Assembly (NCBI GenBank): GCA_030220185.1
Contig: JASPKZ010010196.1
Coordinates: 43,501-107,500, forward strand
DNA: 64,000 bases
Origin: Diploptera punctata
Taxonomy: Eukaryota > Arthropoda > Insecta > Blattodea > Blaberidae
Direction: 5' to 3'
Shown: positions 1-11,070 of the stretch, piece after piece
Numbering within the stretch: position 1 is the first letter of the stretch
How the letters are laid out: every line of letters begins with the position of its first letter
Position numbers and translations under genes: made by a program
The notes under the pieces: generated by a model
The model's database searches: none
Seen by the model: only the letters and a program-made list of their open reading frames with translations
What the model was told of the DNA's origin: nothing

Positions 1-418
1 TAAACTAACTCACTAGCACTATCGAACCCGTAGGTTTATGGCAGAGCGGACATAAGCTCTCCATGTATTCGTATCCTTAGCTAATGTTTTCCAATCATCC
101 CCTGTATAATTTACTTCTCTCAAATCGTGGTTAATTTTATTCTCCCACCTCATTATTGGTCTACAAACTAGGTGTTTACCCTCTGGTTTTCCTACAAGGA
201 GCTTCCATGCTCCTCTTTCATTTCCTATTCGTGCCACATGTCCTATCCATCGCGGTCTACGAAAATTAACTGTTCTTATCATATCTGGTTTTTCTATAAA
301 GATCATGTAGCTACTGTTATGCATTCTTCGCCATTCGCCTGTCTGTTCACCTCCCTTTGGTCCAAAAATTTTCATAAGAACTTTATTCTCAAATAATCGT
401 AATCTTTTTTATTCCTTT
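1..418 (-). mobile_element. RTE-A non-LTR retrotransposon, 3' end, 5'-truncated
   Basis: The minus strand encodes the region downstream of the reverse transcriptase in family RTE-A. It contains KIFGPKGGEQTGEWRR, then GHVARIGNERGAWKLLVGKP, then a degenerate NHDLREVNYTG block and the terminal residues AINLRVR. The open part is 19-375 (118 codons), and homology continues to about 418 with a stop. Only the 3' end is present, as expected for truncated LINE insertions. The terminal (TAAG)n tail lies at or beyond base 1. The clade name RTE is inferred from the C-terminal organisation and simple-repeat tail. Confidence 0.8.
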
Positions 419-1294
419 AAAGAAGTCCATGCGAACGTCTACATTCACTCTTCAAAGCAATTGTTCCACATGAGTTTTCTTCATTATAATTAAACTTCCG
501 ACTTATGTCTGAAAACTAAGTCAGTTTCTTTAGAACATCCTTGGTTATTGCCGGATAGCCTGGCATGCATTATCGAAGTGTGTGTATATCATGTATCAGG
601 ACTCTGTACACCATGACCTTTAAATGTGTCCAAAGCCAATATAATCTAAAAATTGCTTCTAGGGGCCTATTCCACAAAAAATATGATGTAATACACTATT
701 GGTTCCAAGAAAAAGTAATTGTAAACTATGGAATTGTAACTTTCTATTCCAGAAAATAAAGTACAAACTTACACATTATTATAGTAAAACGATACAAGTG
801 ACGTCACAACATGTAAGCTGAACAGCTGTTTACCATGCAACGTCATTCCTTGAAGGCTTTGTCAATCTTCTTATTAATACATTTTAATATAACTCACACA
901 AAACATAATAATGTTTCCACAATGTTGCCTAATTTTTATCAATTATAACAATCAATTAAAGTCTTCACTGTGTTTCTCACAATTTACAAATGTAAATTGC
1001 ACAAGTATGGTATAGTATTAATGGTATCAACACAAGAAGACGGAAAAACACCAGACACGATTCGATATTCAATCATTTTATGTGTTATCTATAAAATACA
1101 TATCAGTACTTAAGATGTCCATCAAAACATGTAACAATACTTAAATTTATTTACTCTGCTCACTAAAGAATCAACATCTAAACCATACATGCGTTAGCAA
1201 AATTGCAAGTTCCGTTTTTCAACAAGAGATGGCGCTAATTTAAATATTAATCTATAACATTAATTGTATTCAAATAATTAATTACAAACCCTTT
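419..1294. other. Intergenic, no recognisable gene
   Basis: AT-rich sequence with short chance reading frames only. I see no repeat family shared with the rest of the window, no splice-bounded exon and no RNA gene. Confidence 0.5.
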
Positions 1295-2335
1295 TACAGT
1301 CAACAAGCGGCTGAAACAAGGGCATCAGCTGACTCCACTACTATTTGACATAGTTTTAGAGCATCTAATCAAGAAATTAAACACAAATATTGAAGGAACT
1401 GTGTTATATAAATCTATGCAGATAGCAGCATATGCCGACGATGTCAACAATATGGTTAGTAATACAAGTTTCTTTCGGTTTATATCTTATCACTTACAAC
1501 AAATAGCAAGAGAAGACGGTCTCAAGGTTAATGAGCCAAAATCAAAACTATTGACACAATCACGGACAAATTTGAATTGAGATCAACAGTTAATAATAGG
1601 TAAGCATACAAACACCTTTAAAGTAGTAAAGAGTTTTTCATATTTAGGCAAAAGTTTTTCATATTTAGGCAAAATGATTACCAATGACAATGATGAATTA
1701 CAAGAAATACGAAATAGAATAAATAGAGCAAATAAGGCATATTATGGACTACTTCCAATCCTAAAATCCAAAATTATCTTTAGGAAAATTAAAATAAGAC
1801 TGTATAAAACCTGCATAAGTTCAATATTGGTATATGGAAGTGAAACCTGGACTATGACAAAGAGCTTTGAGAAATTAAATAACACTTTTGAAAAAAAAAA
1901 TTGAGAAGGATTTACGGACCAGTAAACGAGAATGGAAGATGGAGAATGAGGTATAATAAGGAAATCTATTATATTTTTAAGGAACCTAATTTATCAACTA
2001 CCGGTATTGTGAAATAAAAAAAAATTAATGGGCCGAACACGTTCAAAGAAAAAAATTCAGCCAATTATTCTATTAAGTAAGCTAATTTCACCTAGAAGAA
2101 ATTGACAAAGAATGCATACCTAAGAAAGTGACGACGGAGGAAATGTTTGGAAAGCGGCCAATGGGAAAATCGAGGAAAAGATGGGTGGACTCAGTGAAGG
2201 AAGATTGTCATCAAATCCTGAACTCTGGGAACTGGTAACAAAGAGCATTGGATAGAAAAGATTGAAGGTCTCGCATCAAGAAGGTCCAGGTCCTCTATGA
2301 GCTGTAGCACCATTGAAAGAAGAAGAGGACGAAGG
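1295..2335 (+). mobile_element. LINE-G, RTE-like retrotransposon, RT motifs B to 3' end, degenerate
   Basis: Reading across frames gives a degenerate motif B (LKQGHQLTPLLFDIVLEH), then motif C as AAYADDVNNMV, then a long helical region with YGSETWTMTKSFEKL, and finally a GKRPMGKSRKRW-like basic block and a tail near 2335. The longest open stretch is 1674-1904. Stops at about 1580 and after 1900 and several frameshifts make it non-functional. A 21-bp block, aaaagtttttcatatttagg plus c, is duplicated in tandem at about 1631-1672. Organisation matches RTE-A, but the sequence is clearly a different family. Confidence 0.75.
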
Positions 2336-3182
2336 ACAACATACAGGGCTTCCAATATAAAACCGGACACGCCTCACGGGGTTTCAATCAATCATTTTTC
2401 TTATATTACGTTAATTAAGTATTTATGTATTAATGTTTTTTGTCTTGTACAAATATTTGTACAAGTTACAAGAGTTTTTCTAATATAATACTTCTATAGG
2501 ATAGAACAAAAAAAATGTCACTACTTATTCTCTTGCAAGTGTGGAGTAAAAATACGCAAATGTACAATAAAGATTTCTGGAATACAATAATATAATACGT
2601 ATTGATATAATGAATATACTTGTAAGGTACATAGGCCCATATTTTACGCATACTTTTATGGAATGCGAGGCTCAAGAGAATGAATAGGACAAAATATTGG
2701 GTCTCCCTGAAATTTGTTGCTGATTCAATATAAATTCATAATGGCAGCAAACAATAAATATTACTCAGAAAATATTAACCCTGCACCTCCACACATATTT
2801 TTTCTTACAGAAGCCACACAGTGGTGTCTCACAGACCCAGAAAGGTTTTAATGTGTTACAAAAAATCCAGCAAAATATGTACGATTAAGTTATGCATTAC
2901 TGTAATTTATTTTAATTGAACACATGAGACCAAAAAATATTGCAAAAAATTATTAAAACATTAAAAATTGGCATTCTTTTTAAAGTATTTTCTTTCTAGA
3001 GAGTTCAACAGATTAATTACAAATATAGTAGAAAACACATTACACAATTAAAATTAAATGAAAATGTCATCAGTTCAAATTATGACAACACATAAATGAG
3101 ATATTAAATACAAAATTGGTACCTGGTAAATCAGTCATCCATCCTCAACTAAATTATTAAACTTCATCAAGTAGTTATAATT
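2336..3182. other. Intergenic, nothing recognised
   Basis: Low-complexity AT-rich sequence. Short reading frames on both strands lack homology signatures, and no repeat shared with other parts of the window was seen. Confidence 0.45.
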
Positions 3183-3440
3183 GAAATTAGATTCATGCGC
3201 AGAACAGCGAGTTACACCAGATGGGATCGGAAAAGGAACACCGATATCTTAAAAGAATTGAAGACTTCGCCAATTTTGGAGTATATTAAGCAGTACCAAC
3301 TAAATTGGAATCATCATCTTGAAAGAATGAGTTCAAATCGGATCCCCAAAGCTGTTTATAATTATATACCAAGAGGACGAAGATCTCTGGGCCGTCCTAT
3401 GAAACGGCATAATACTTGGAAAGAAGAAGAAGTAGTTACA
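3183..3440 (+). mobile_element. RTE-B retrotransposon, 3' fragment with internal deletion
   Basis: Encodes FMRRTASYTRWDRKRN, then LNWNHHLERMSSNRIPKAV and YIPRGRRSLGRPMKR, the signature C-terminal block of family RTE-B (compare 20400-21075). After GRPMKR the sequence jumps to aatacttggaaagaagaag. About 50 bp present in the 27427 copy are therefore missing here. The end is the GAAGAA-type tail. Confidence 0.78.
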
Positions 3441-3706
3441 ATATGGAGACCTTTCAAAAACAATGTTTCATCTCCTGCATTTAACTGGTACTTACATTGT
3501 ACAAGTTGTACAACGGGTTTAGGTCTGTGGGTGTGTTCTCATTGAGTAGGTCTGTATTCTCTGCTTCTTTTAGAATTTAGGCCTATATGTCTTCAAGGAT
3601 GATAATCTTGTTGTTGTTATTTGTTAACATATAAATGTTATGAGAATATTTTATTTTCAAAATTTGAGTAGGTCCATTACCGTACAAAATTACTTGGCAC
3701 ATTCAA

Positions 3707-3914
3707 CACACTGGGGTCCAACAAACCCCAGCCGCACGACTGACGAATTAACTTCTATTCTCAATTACGTATTATCACAAACTAGAATGCAAGCAGCATG
3801 CAGGCAAGCTAACACCACAATTAATATTTACATGAAGCGCCAAGCTGCAATTTTCAGAAACTTTCACTCTATGTGAATCTGAAATGTTACTGGGGTACGA
3901 CAGACCCCAGTGTG
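3707..3914. repeat. Short element with palindromic 25-bp inverted repeats
   Basis: The 25 bases at 3707-3731 and 3890-3914 are inverted copies of each other with a few central mismatches. Each arm is itself a hairpin (CTGGGGT, short loop, ACCCCAG). The 208-bp unit looks like a miniature DNA transposon. No clear target-site duplication was found and the superfamily is unknown. Confidence 0.5.
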
Positions 3915-4413
3915 TATGTGCAGGATTAAGTTGGAACACATGTTCATAGGAACGTTTCTTTTTGTTATGTTGCAAGGCTTATATCACGTTTACGGAATAA
4001 TTGGAATCTTTATTTCAGAACAGTTTGTATGTTTTTAATTAGTATTGCAAAATATCCTCCCAATTGTTAATATTTATGGTACATTAAATGTGTAGAAAAC
4101 ATGGTAGATTATACTTACTTCATTTTTATAATCATTGTACACAATGGATATTATCGTTTAATTTTACACGATGTTTTTAATTACATTGAAATTAATTGGT
4201 ATTTCTTATTTTAATGTCGCATTAATACTATTAAGAACTGATTACCGAATATTGATATGGGTAGGTTTGAGAGATAATTTATTAAAATACTACTAGATTA
4301 GAATATAATGCGGATAAGAAACATAGCTTATTTCTTATTTTAAGAGAAGGTATTACGAGATTTTGAGAAAAAAGTGTTAGACATTTTTTTTATAGAGTAT
4401 AATAGATTAATTT
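3915..4413. other. Intergenic, nothing recognised
   Basis: AT-rich stretch without repeat, exon or RNA signature that I can support. Confidence 0.45.
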
Positions 4414-4414
4414 A

Positions 4415-4465
4415 GCCTGGTGGAATTAAGGTCATGTGGCCTTCTCTTCCACTCACCAGGCCAAA
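4415..4465 (-). mobile_element. CR1-like LINE 3' terminal hairpin
   Basis: GCCTGGTG at 4415-4422 pairs perfectly with CACCAGGC at 4454-4461. The inner sequence carries the AAGG...CCTT and TCTTCCACTC blocks seen at the 3' ends of the LINE copies at 7344-7671 and 59334. Only this terminal segment is recognisable; no coding part follows. Confidence 0.55.
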
Positions 4466-4744
4466 CATATGTTACATATAGGCCTAAATACGTCGGGGAA
4501 CTACAAGCCTCACGACCACGGCCTGTACCCCGAAAATATTCTTCAAGATCATCAATTAATTATCTGTCAAATTGAATAATAATGATAATAATGTCTAATA
4601 ATACAATAATATTAAATACAATTAAAATTAAATTAACGATAGAATGTATACAGAAAGGAATAGGAATAACAGCTCGAATCTACTATACATAAAAAGAAAG
4701 GAAAGAAAAAAAATACGAAAAAATAATAAACTATAATGAATTAA

Positions 4745-5110
4745 TCTATCGCTTATTATGCAAGGCATTCGGACCAAAGAGAGATGAACACACATGTGAG
4801 GAGAAACAAGTATATACCAATGAGCTACATGATCGTTTTGGGAAACCCGATGTGATAAAAAAATCAATTCTCTTAAATTCCTGTTGGCAGGACATGTGGC
4901 ATAAATGGGGAACCACATTGAAATATCATGTAGGGAAAACAGAGGGAAAATGCCAAGTATTTAGGTCAACAATGAGATGGGAGAATAAACATTAATGATG
5001 ATTTGAGGGAGATGGTTCATACAGGAATGCTTGTTTGGAAACTATTATCTCAGGATTGGGATGTATAGAAAGTTTATATTCTCCTACCATTAAACTCCGA
5101 AGTTCGACAA
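4745..5110 (+). mobile_element. RTE-A, old degenerate 3' fragment
   Basis: Nucleotide similarity to RTE-A runs from the GPKRDEQT region (ggaccaaagagagatgaaca) through the agatgggagaataa block to the end of the element. It has many substitutions and indels and no open frame. The divergence indicates a much older insertion than the copies at 31299, 33856 and 53129. Confidence 0.75.
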
Positions 5111-5151
5111 TGACCTAATTACATAAGAAGAACAGCACACCACACTATGTT

Positions 5152-5156
<5 letters not shown>

Positions 5157-5193
<37 letters not shown>
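5157..5193. repeat. (TA)n microsatellite
   Basis: Pure TA dinucleotide run directly in front of the SINE S1 head. Confidence 0.9.
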
Positions 5194-5197
<4 letters not shown>

Positions 5198-5492
5198 CAC
5201 CGCTGTGGTCTCGAGGTAGCGTGCTGCCTTGTCACGCAGCGGACCCGGGTTCGATCCCCGGTCGGGGCAGTTTTTTTGGGTGAGGTTTTTATCGGGGTTT
5301 TTCTCACCTGTTAGACAAATGTCAGGAAAACTTTAAGGCCTAAACGGTCCCCAAAATCATGTGGCCATTATCATCCTTCGCCGGGCAACGGGAAGCTACC
5401 ACACCTACACAATTCCCTAGTAAAGCTGCAATCAATACATGAAAATGCTATTCAGTGAAGGACCTGACTTCGGGCAGAATTACTATGGATAT
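5194..5492 (+). mobile_element. tRNA-derived SINE S1, tail type a
   Basis: The head carries pol III boxes: A-box region tggtctcgaggtagcgtgct and B box GGGTTCGATCCCC. It is followed by the family body (gtgaggtttttatcgggg, tcaggaaaactttaaggc) and tail a (gggaagctaccacacc ... cgggcagaattactatgg). A second S1 lies in the same orientation at 5782, with a LINE-F fragment between them. Confidence 0.85.
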
Positions 5493-5513
5493 AATATGTA
5501 TATTATATATTAT

Positions 5514-5745
5514 ATGTTGAAGATTGAAGACACTTTTTTAGATTATATTAAAACTCAGCAATTAAGATGGCACGGACATGTCCAGCGAATGGAAGAGAAT
5601 CGACTACCAAAATCTGTTTTGGAATGGAAACCTGAGGAAAAACATCTACAACCAGGAGATTGGATGGACCGACAAAACTGGCTATTAGGAATCGGACGAT
5701 GTCAAAGACATTAATCAACTGATGATCTATCTATCTATATATTAT
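5514..5745 (+). mobile_element. LINE-F (RTE-like) 3' fragment with internal deletion
   Basis: Encodes LKIEDTFLDYIKTQQLRWHG, HVQRMEENRLPKSVLEWKPE and then EKHLQPGDWMDRQNW. Compared with the copy at 51262, about 70 bp are missing between WKPE and EKHLQ, where the other copy encodes the GRRGRGRP block. It ends near ctatctatctat. Confidence 0.75.
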
Positions 5746-5781
5746 ATGTATTATATATATTATTACTTATATTATATATAT

Positions 5782-6126
5782 GTCCACCGTTTTGGTCTCG
5801 AGGTAGTGTGCTACCTTGTCACGCAGCGGGCCCGGGTTCGATCCCCGGTCAGGACAGTTTTTCTGGGTGAGGTTTTTGTCGGGGTTTTTCCTCACCTGTA
5901 ATACAAATGTCAGGAAAACTTTAATTCCCAAACGGTCCCCGAAATCATATGGCCATCATCGTTATCATCATCATCATCCTTATCATTATCATTACCATCC
6001 TTCACCGGTGTGGAAAGCAACGGGAAGCTACCACATCTACAATTCCGTAGTAAAGCTGGAAAGCATAGCATGAGAATGCTATGATTGCAGTGAAAGACCT
6101 GCCCTCGGGCAGAATTACTATGGATG
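5782..6126 (+). mobile_element. SINE S1, tail type a, near full length
   Basis: Begins gtccaccgttttggtctcg, with B box GGGTTCGATCCCC near 5833, the common S1 body and a CAT/CATCAT-rich linker at 5960-6000. The complete tail a contains the self-complementary CTGCCCTCGGGCAG block. It is the best intact tail-a copy in the window together with 62012. Confidence 0.88.
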
Positions 6127-6171
6127 GATATATATGTATATAAACTGTGTAAATTAACATTATTTAATTGT

Positions 6172-6243
6172 TTGCCACGTTAGGTCAGAAGATAAAATGC
6201 ATTCCTTCTGATTAGCAGGTTCGTGTTCGATTCCCGGCGGGAT
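6172..6243 (+). repeat. tRNA-like head with B box
   Basis: gccacgttaggtcagaag followed by GTTCGATTCCCGGCGGG resembles a tRNA 5' half and B box. Acceptor-stem pairing is poor, so it is a tRNA pseudogene or the head of a SINE family that I see once. Confidence 0.4.
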
Positions 6244-6245
6244 TA

Positions 6246-7128
6246 TATATTTTAAATGTTCCCTTAATGATGCTTTTCAACATGTTAGATTGTGTCAAGG
6301 CACCATGTTTCATCTTTTTTTTTATCCCTCACAAAACACACTTACAATACACAAACACTTAAACAGACACACTCTTCTGTACACATTACAATTAACAAAT
6401 CGCCTAGGTAATGTTTTCTGCCCAAGTAGGATGTGAAATTGTAAGTTAGGTATTATATCCATCTACTGTGGAACCCGAAACTTGAAAAGTATAGCAAGTA
6501 AAATTGGAATACACATTTATGAAAAAAATATTGAGATAGTTTACCAATTAATGATTGCATTAAATTAAAAACTGACATGTCTTGTACTCATTGACTGAGA
6601 TGCATTATATATAAGTGAATGACTTTATTTTGCTGTATAATAATGGAGACATTTATCTTTAATGTGTGTGATAGTAGATATTCTGTATTATTTAATCACT
6701 TGTTTATCTATGAATCATGATCTCTAGGAATGAGCGTGACAGCATAATCCCATAATCCCTGTTTTCGGAGAAGAAAAGACTTCCTACGCTTTGTGATAAG
6801 ACTGGTCTTTAGTTACGTAGCAAACACCTAGCGAGAACGTGTGAATAAGTGTAATGGGTTCTGGTAAGTTTACAGCCTTTTAAATTCGCTCTGACAAGTC
6901 ATATCCCGTGTGTATGTACAGGAATTTATATTGTCACTTAAACATGTGTAACAATTATCTAAATTACATATTTCTAATGCAGCTAATTCATTAAATTATA
7001 ACAATTTAATTTGTTTATAAACGTATAGTTTATTATTCGAATATCTACTGTATATATAGGACGGACCTAGAGTCACTAAATACAGATTTTTTCAGTGATA
7101 TTTTTTTAATTGTGTACTACGTCCAATT
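6246..7128. other. Intergenic, nothing recognised
   Basis: AT-rich sequence without reading frames of note. No repeats shared elsewhere in the window were recognised. Confidence 0.45.
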
Positions 7129-7343
7129 GGGGACACGCTGTAGCGTAGTTGGTTAAGGCAATACGCTAGAAACCGGAAGGTTGAGGGTTCGACTCCCGGT
7201 GGGGACAGGATTTTTAAACTGAACCAAATCTTCTGGTGGCACCATACGCTGGGTTCGACTCAGCCTCAAACGTAAATGAGTACCAGACGCTTGTTCTGGG
7301 GGTAAAGGCGGCCGTCACGCAGGGTTGACAACCCGGCTTACAT
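7129..7343 (+). mobile_element. tRNA-derived SINE S2
   Basis: Head tagcgtagttggttaaggca (A-box type) and GGGTTCGACTCCC (B box) are followed by the S2 body (caggatttttaaactga, gcgtctggtact-type block as ccagacgcttgttctggggg, and gacaacccggct). The usual S2 3' part (gtgggagccttaacctcc) is absent. Instead the sequence runs into LINE sequence at about 7344. Confidence 0.82.
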
Positions 7344-7671
7344 TAATCACTATCATTATTTAGATCCAAATTGACTGATATCCTAAGTTCGACACAATAA
7401 AAACATTAACAACATAACAATTATTTTCAGCATTTTGTAAATAATCATCTAGGAAGCCTTACTTAATTTATTTTATATTATTTTAATTTTATTACATGTT
7501 TTTGTTAGTATCAACTAGTATTAGATCACATCACCATTGTCATTTGTTAAAGTCTATATTTTAATAATATCTTAAAATTGTAATAAATATGTAATTTTTG
7601 TATAATTTTACTATTCGCTGTTTGAGTGGAAGAGAAGACCTTATGGCCTCACTCTGCCAGCTAAAACAAAG
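7344..7671 (+). mobile_element. CR1/Jockey-like LINE 3' end
   Basis: Encodes the last residues SLSLFRSKLTDILSSTQ followed by TAA at about 7397-7399, then an AT-rich 3' UTR matching the minus-strand copy at 59334-60960. It ends in the gtggaagagaagacctta hairpin region at 7617-7663 and an (ATT)n tail. It is fused directly to the SINE S2 body at its 5' side. Confidence 0.78.
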
Positions 7672-7963
<292 letters not shown>

Positions 7964-8391
7964 AAAAGGTTACAGGAATACACCACCTTACAACAAGATT
8001 CCAAAAAAAGATGTAAAATTCAAGAAATTCACTTACCATCCTGAAGTTCATAATAAGTTTCAAACAATTTTCAGAAAATTTAATATAACATTGGCTCCAA
8101 TTAACAAATTCAGTCTGGGTAATCTTCTGTTAACTAATAATAAATTTAACACCCCAGACAACAAAAAATCTGGAATTTATCAAATTGATTGCAAAGATTG
8201 CAACAGGATATATATAGGAAAAACAAAAAGGAATTTGGAAACTCGTAAAAAAGAACACTTCAGAAACATGAAGAATGGAGAAATTGAAAAATCAGCTGTA
8301 GCAGCACATAGTTTATTAGAGCATCTTAGGATTGAAAAAGAAGCAAAACTTTTGAAACATCTATCTAAACCTTTAGATTTAACAGTTTGTG

Positions 8392-8424
<33 letters not shown>

Positions 8425-8534
8425 TAACCATACTAGAACCATGAACTTCGAAATTCCAGATGAACCGAGCTTGTTTACAAAGTTCTTCAAAAATTCAATA
8501 GATGGTTTAGAAAATGATTCATTAAAATGAACAC
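7964..8534 (+). pseudogene. Penelope-like GIY-YIG endonuclease domain
   Basis: The frame is open from the left repeat: KIPKKDVKFKKFTYHPEVHN, then the GIY-YIG signature SGIYQIDCKDCNRIYIGKT and a following R.LETR..EH block, as in Penelope-like endonucleases. An A-run plus TA microsatellite at 8391-8426 breaks the frame. The natural C-terminus continues in another frame from 8441 as MNFEIPDEPSLFTKFFKNS and ends at a TGA at 8528-8530. The frame used in the first part ends at 8444. It is therefore frameshifted by microsatellite growth and not functional. Confidence 0.82.
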
Positions 8535-8726
8535 CAGATGGCAGTTTAGGAAATAATTCTTTAAAAGAACATCAGATGGCAGTTTGGATAATTATCAACA
8601 AAAGTAAAAATTGATAATCGTGAAAACAGCTGACGATGGTGGCAAGAAGTTGCCGATACTGCAGTGCTGTATTTAAAGAAATATAGAAGTATGAGGTAAG
8701 AAATAATCACGATTAATTTAATTCTT
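8535..8726 (+). repeat. Right inverted repeat (pseudo-LTR) of Penelope-like element
   Basis: Pairs with 7772-7963. Contains CTGACGA at 8630-8636, a stem GGCAA/TTGCC (8641-8645 and 8650-8654) with loop GAAG, and GATAC at 8655-8659. This order resembles a hammerhead ribozyme core. Confidence 0.85.
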
Positions 8727-8774
8727 ATGAATTGAACCTCATAATGTTAAAAATTCCCAAATTTAATATATAAA

Positions 8775-8838
<64 letters not shown>
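8775..8838. repeat. (ATT)n microsatellite
   Basis: Pure ATT repeat directly preceding a SINE S2 tail segment. Confidence 0.9.
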
Positions 8839-8839
<1 letters not shown>

Positions 8840-8945
8840 GTGCCGATTGTCCAGAATAAGTGGGAGCCTTAACCTCCTACTGCCCCAAGGGTCTCCTATG
8901 ACCTGTAGTGGGATCACTTTACCTTCACCCCAACAAGTCCAATTC
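8839..8945 (+). mobile_element. SINE S2 3' segment
   Basis: Matches only the S2 3' part: gtgccgattgtccagaataa, gtgggagccttaacctccta, ccccaagggtctcc and ggatcactttacctt. The tRNA-like head is missing. Confidence 0.75.
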
Positions 8946-9667
8946 ACATCATCGTTAGAATCTCAAGGACGTCTGGGCCGGTCTTAGTGGATTAGTGATT
9001 CCTATGTCTGCCCATGTTTCTGAAGTTCGCAGATTATAGCCCGCCGGAAAAAATGGATTTTAAGTGATTTTAAATATTCTAAACAAGATTTTCTTTGGGG
9101 AGTAATTCTGTGGGTCTCATATCGTATATTAACTGCATTAAAATAAACTGAAGATTAAAAAATGTCACTGAGTAAATTTTGTTGGCCTTTATCACGTGCA
9201 GTTTGAATTGCGACGCTAGTAATCTGAGCAGTTAAAGAGGGTCGTTAAAAAAAGATGATATAACTATTTTACTGGGATTATATTATACCTTACGTAGGTC
9301 ATAGAGGAATGTGTGATCGCGCGCATTTCCTTCAACGAATTAAGGACGCCTGCACCAAGATTATGGACTGTGCAGCATGTAGGAAAGTTAGCGAATATCT
9401 GCCACAACTTCCTATACCATCAAGTGCAGTTATTTTTATATCTAAAAAAACACACTCAATATTTAGAAGATATAAGCCAACTTTATACTTGTTATTCTAT
9501 GGAAAGATAAATTTCCCCCATACTATTTTATTGTAAAATGAGACAGACATATTTTTAATTCATACTAGAATTGATCTGACTCCAAATAAAATCAGTATAG
9601 GTCTAGAGTTAGTTCTAAGATTTTTTACCAATGCCACAGGCAGTCTTTATGACATTTCTTGTATTCT
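8946..9667. other. Intergenic, nothing recognised
   Basis: No family seen elsewhere in the window. Overlapping short frames at 9309-9536 have no recognisable domain or splice signals. Confidence 0.4.
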
Positions 9668-9910
9668 CTCATGGCGTGGCGGAATTATAACCCAACCCTT
9701 AAGTTGGGGCGCCTGGAAGGCGGAGTTACGTTACCCTGATTATGTGATGGGTGACGAATGATAATGAAGTGCCAGGAGAGTCATTAAACCTATACTTAAC
9801 CTAAATCCAGACCATGGGCGACCATAGAAATAATTCCTTTAAAAAAATTCCTGCCTTTGACCGGGAATCACATCCGGGACCGAGTGAACTGTAGTCACTA
9901 GCCCATAAGC
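9668..9910 (-). mobile_element. SINE with S1 tail type b and a different head
   Basis: 9668-9800 is the reverse complement of tail b (ttggggcgcctggaaggcgg and gtgccaggagagt blocks), as in 39290-39674 and 63393-63775. The adjoining head (9807-9910, minus) has a gattcccggtc B-box-like motif but is not the S1 head. Tail b is therefore shared with another tRNA-derived head. Confidence 0.6.
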
Positions 9911-10728
9911 TTGACCCTAAGATAATTTAGATATTTCAGTCAAGTTAAAATGTTCATATATATATGAGATCTTTCTCTCTGGATGGGATGTGAACTCATT
10001 TTCTTCATTCAGCTTATCTCTCCTTTATTAATACATTTTAGTGTGTAGTGCCCAAGATTTTTCTTACATTTTTATGGTGGCGTCGGTTAATTCCTTTGCT
10101 ATAATTTGGGATTCCCCTTTGAATCCAATAGTAGAATGTTCTGTACGGTTATAGTGTACAATTGACAATTTAATGAGATGCTATTTTACTGAAGTTGTTT
10201 TTAATATAAAATTAAAGAAACTTAGAAAACTCCTTTTTGTATTTATTTTATTTATCGTTAAATATATTGTGTAGCTTGAAATTAGAATTTTTGGCTACAG
10301 TAATATTCAGAGAAATTTGGATTTATGACAATTCACTATTTGAGAACTGTGTGGCAATGTTGTCAAAGCAACGCATTCAAACTTGATACAACAAATCACT
10401 GCGTGATCTTCCCTTACCCTTCAAACCACAAACTCAAACACTCCCGCAAAATATTTTGATATATTCCAAATTATCCAAAATTCGACCATATAGTTTCCGT
10501 TCAGATCTTGTTCATTGAATATAGTTTCCAATTCTTAATTATAGAAGTCAGTAAATAATTATGAAATATTTTGTTATAAATGATAACTATGCCAAGCTTA
10601 TTTTTACTATTCATGGCAATAAGTTACCATTCGTGAATTATAAAATCTCTCGAGTAGGTGCTCTCCCCGCAAACTACAACCTCACTTTTTCTATAAATTA
10701 CAAAATTTTACCCCTCCTTCATATACAT
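9911..10728. other. Intergenic, nothing recognised
   Basis: AT-rich. No domain, exon or shared repeat seen. Confidence 0.4.
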
Positions 10729-11070
10729 ACTACATACATACACACACACATACATACATACATACATACATACATACATACATACATACATACATACATA
10801 CATACATACATACATACATACATACAACATACATACATACATACATACATACATACATACATACATACATACATACATACATACATACATACATACATAC
10901 ATACATACATACATACATACATACATACATACATACATACATACATACATACATACATACATACATACATACATACATACATACATACATACATACATAC
11001 ATACATACATACATACATACATACATACATACATACATACATACATACATACATACATACATACATACAT
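10729..11070. repeat. (CATA)n microsatellite, about 340 bp
   Basis: Nearly pure CATA repeat with one phase slip near 10826. All reading frames through it are artefacts. It abuts the 3' end of the minus-strand LINE-D, so on that strand it is a (TATG)n tail. Confidence 0.95.

Noticed and set aside
5119..6073. Possible functional tRNA genes at SINE heads with perfect B boxes
   Set aside because: The same head recurs about ten times with a constant non-tRNA body, and stems do not fold as a cloverleaf, so these are SINEs.
9309..9536. Two overlapping frames as candidate genes
   Set aside because: Unrelated peptides in two frames of one AT-rich stretch; no supporting signal.
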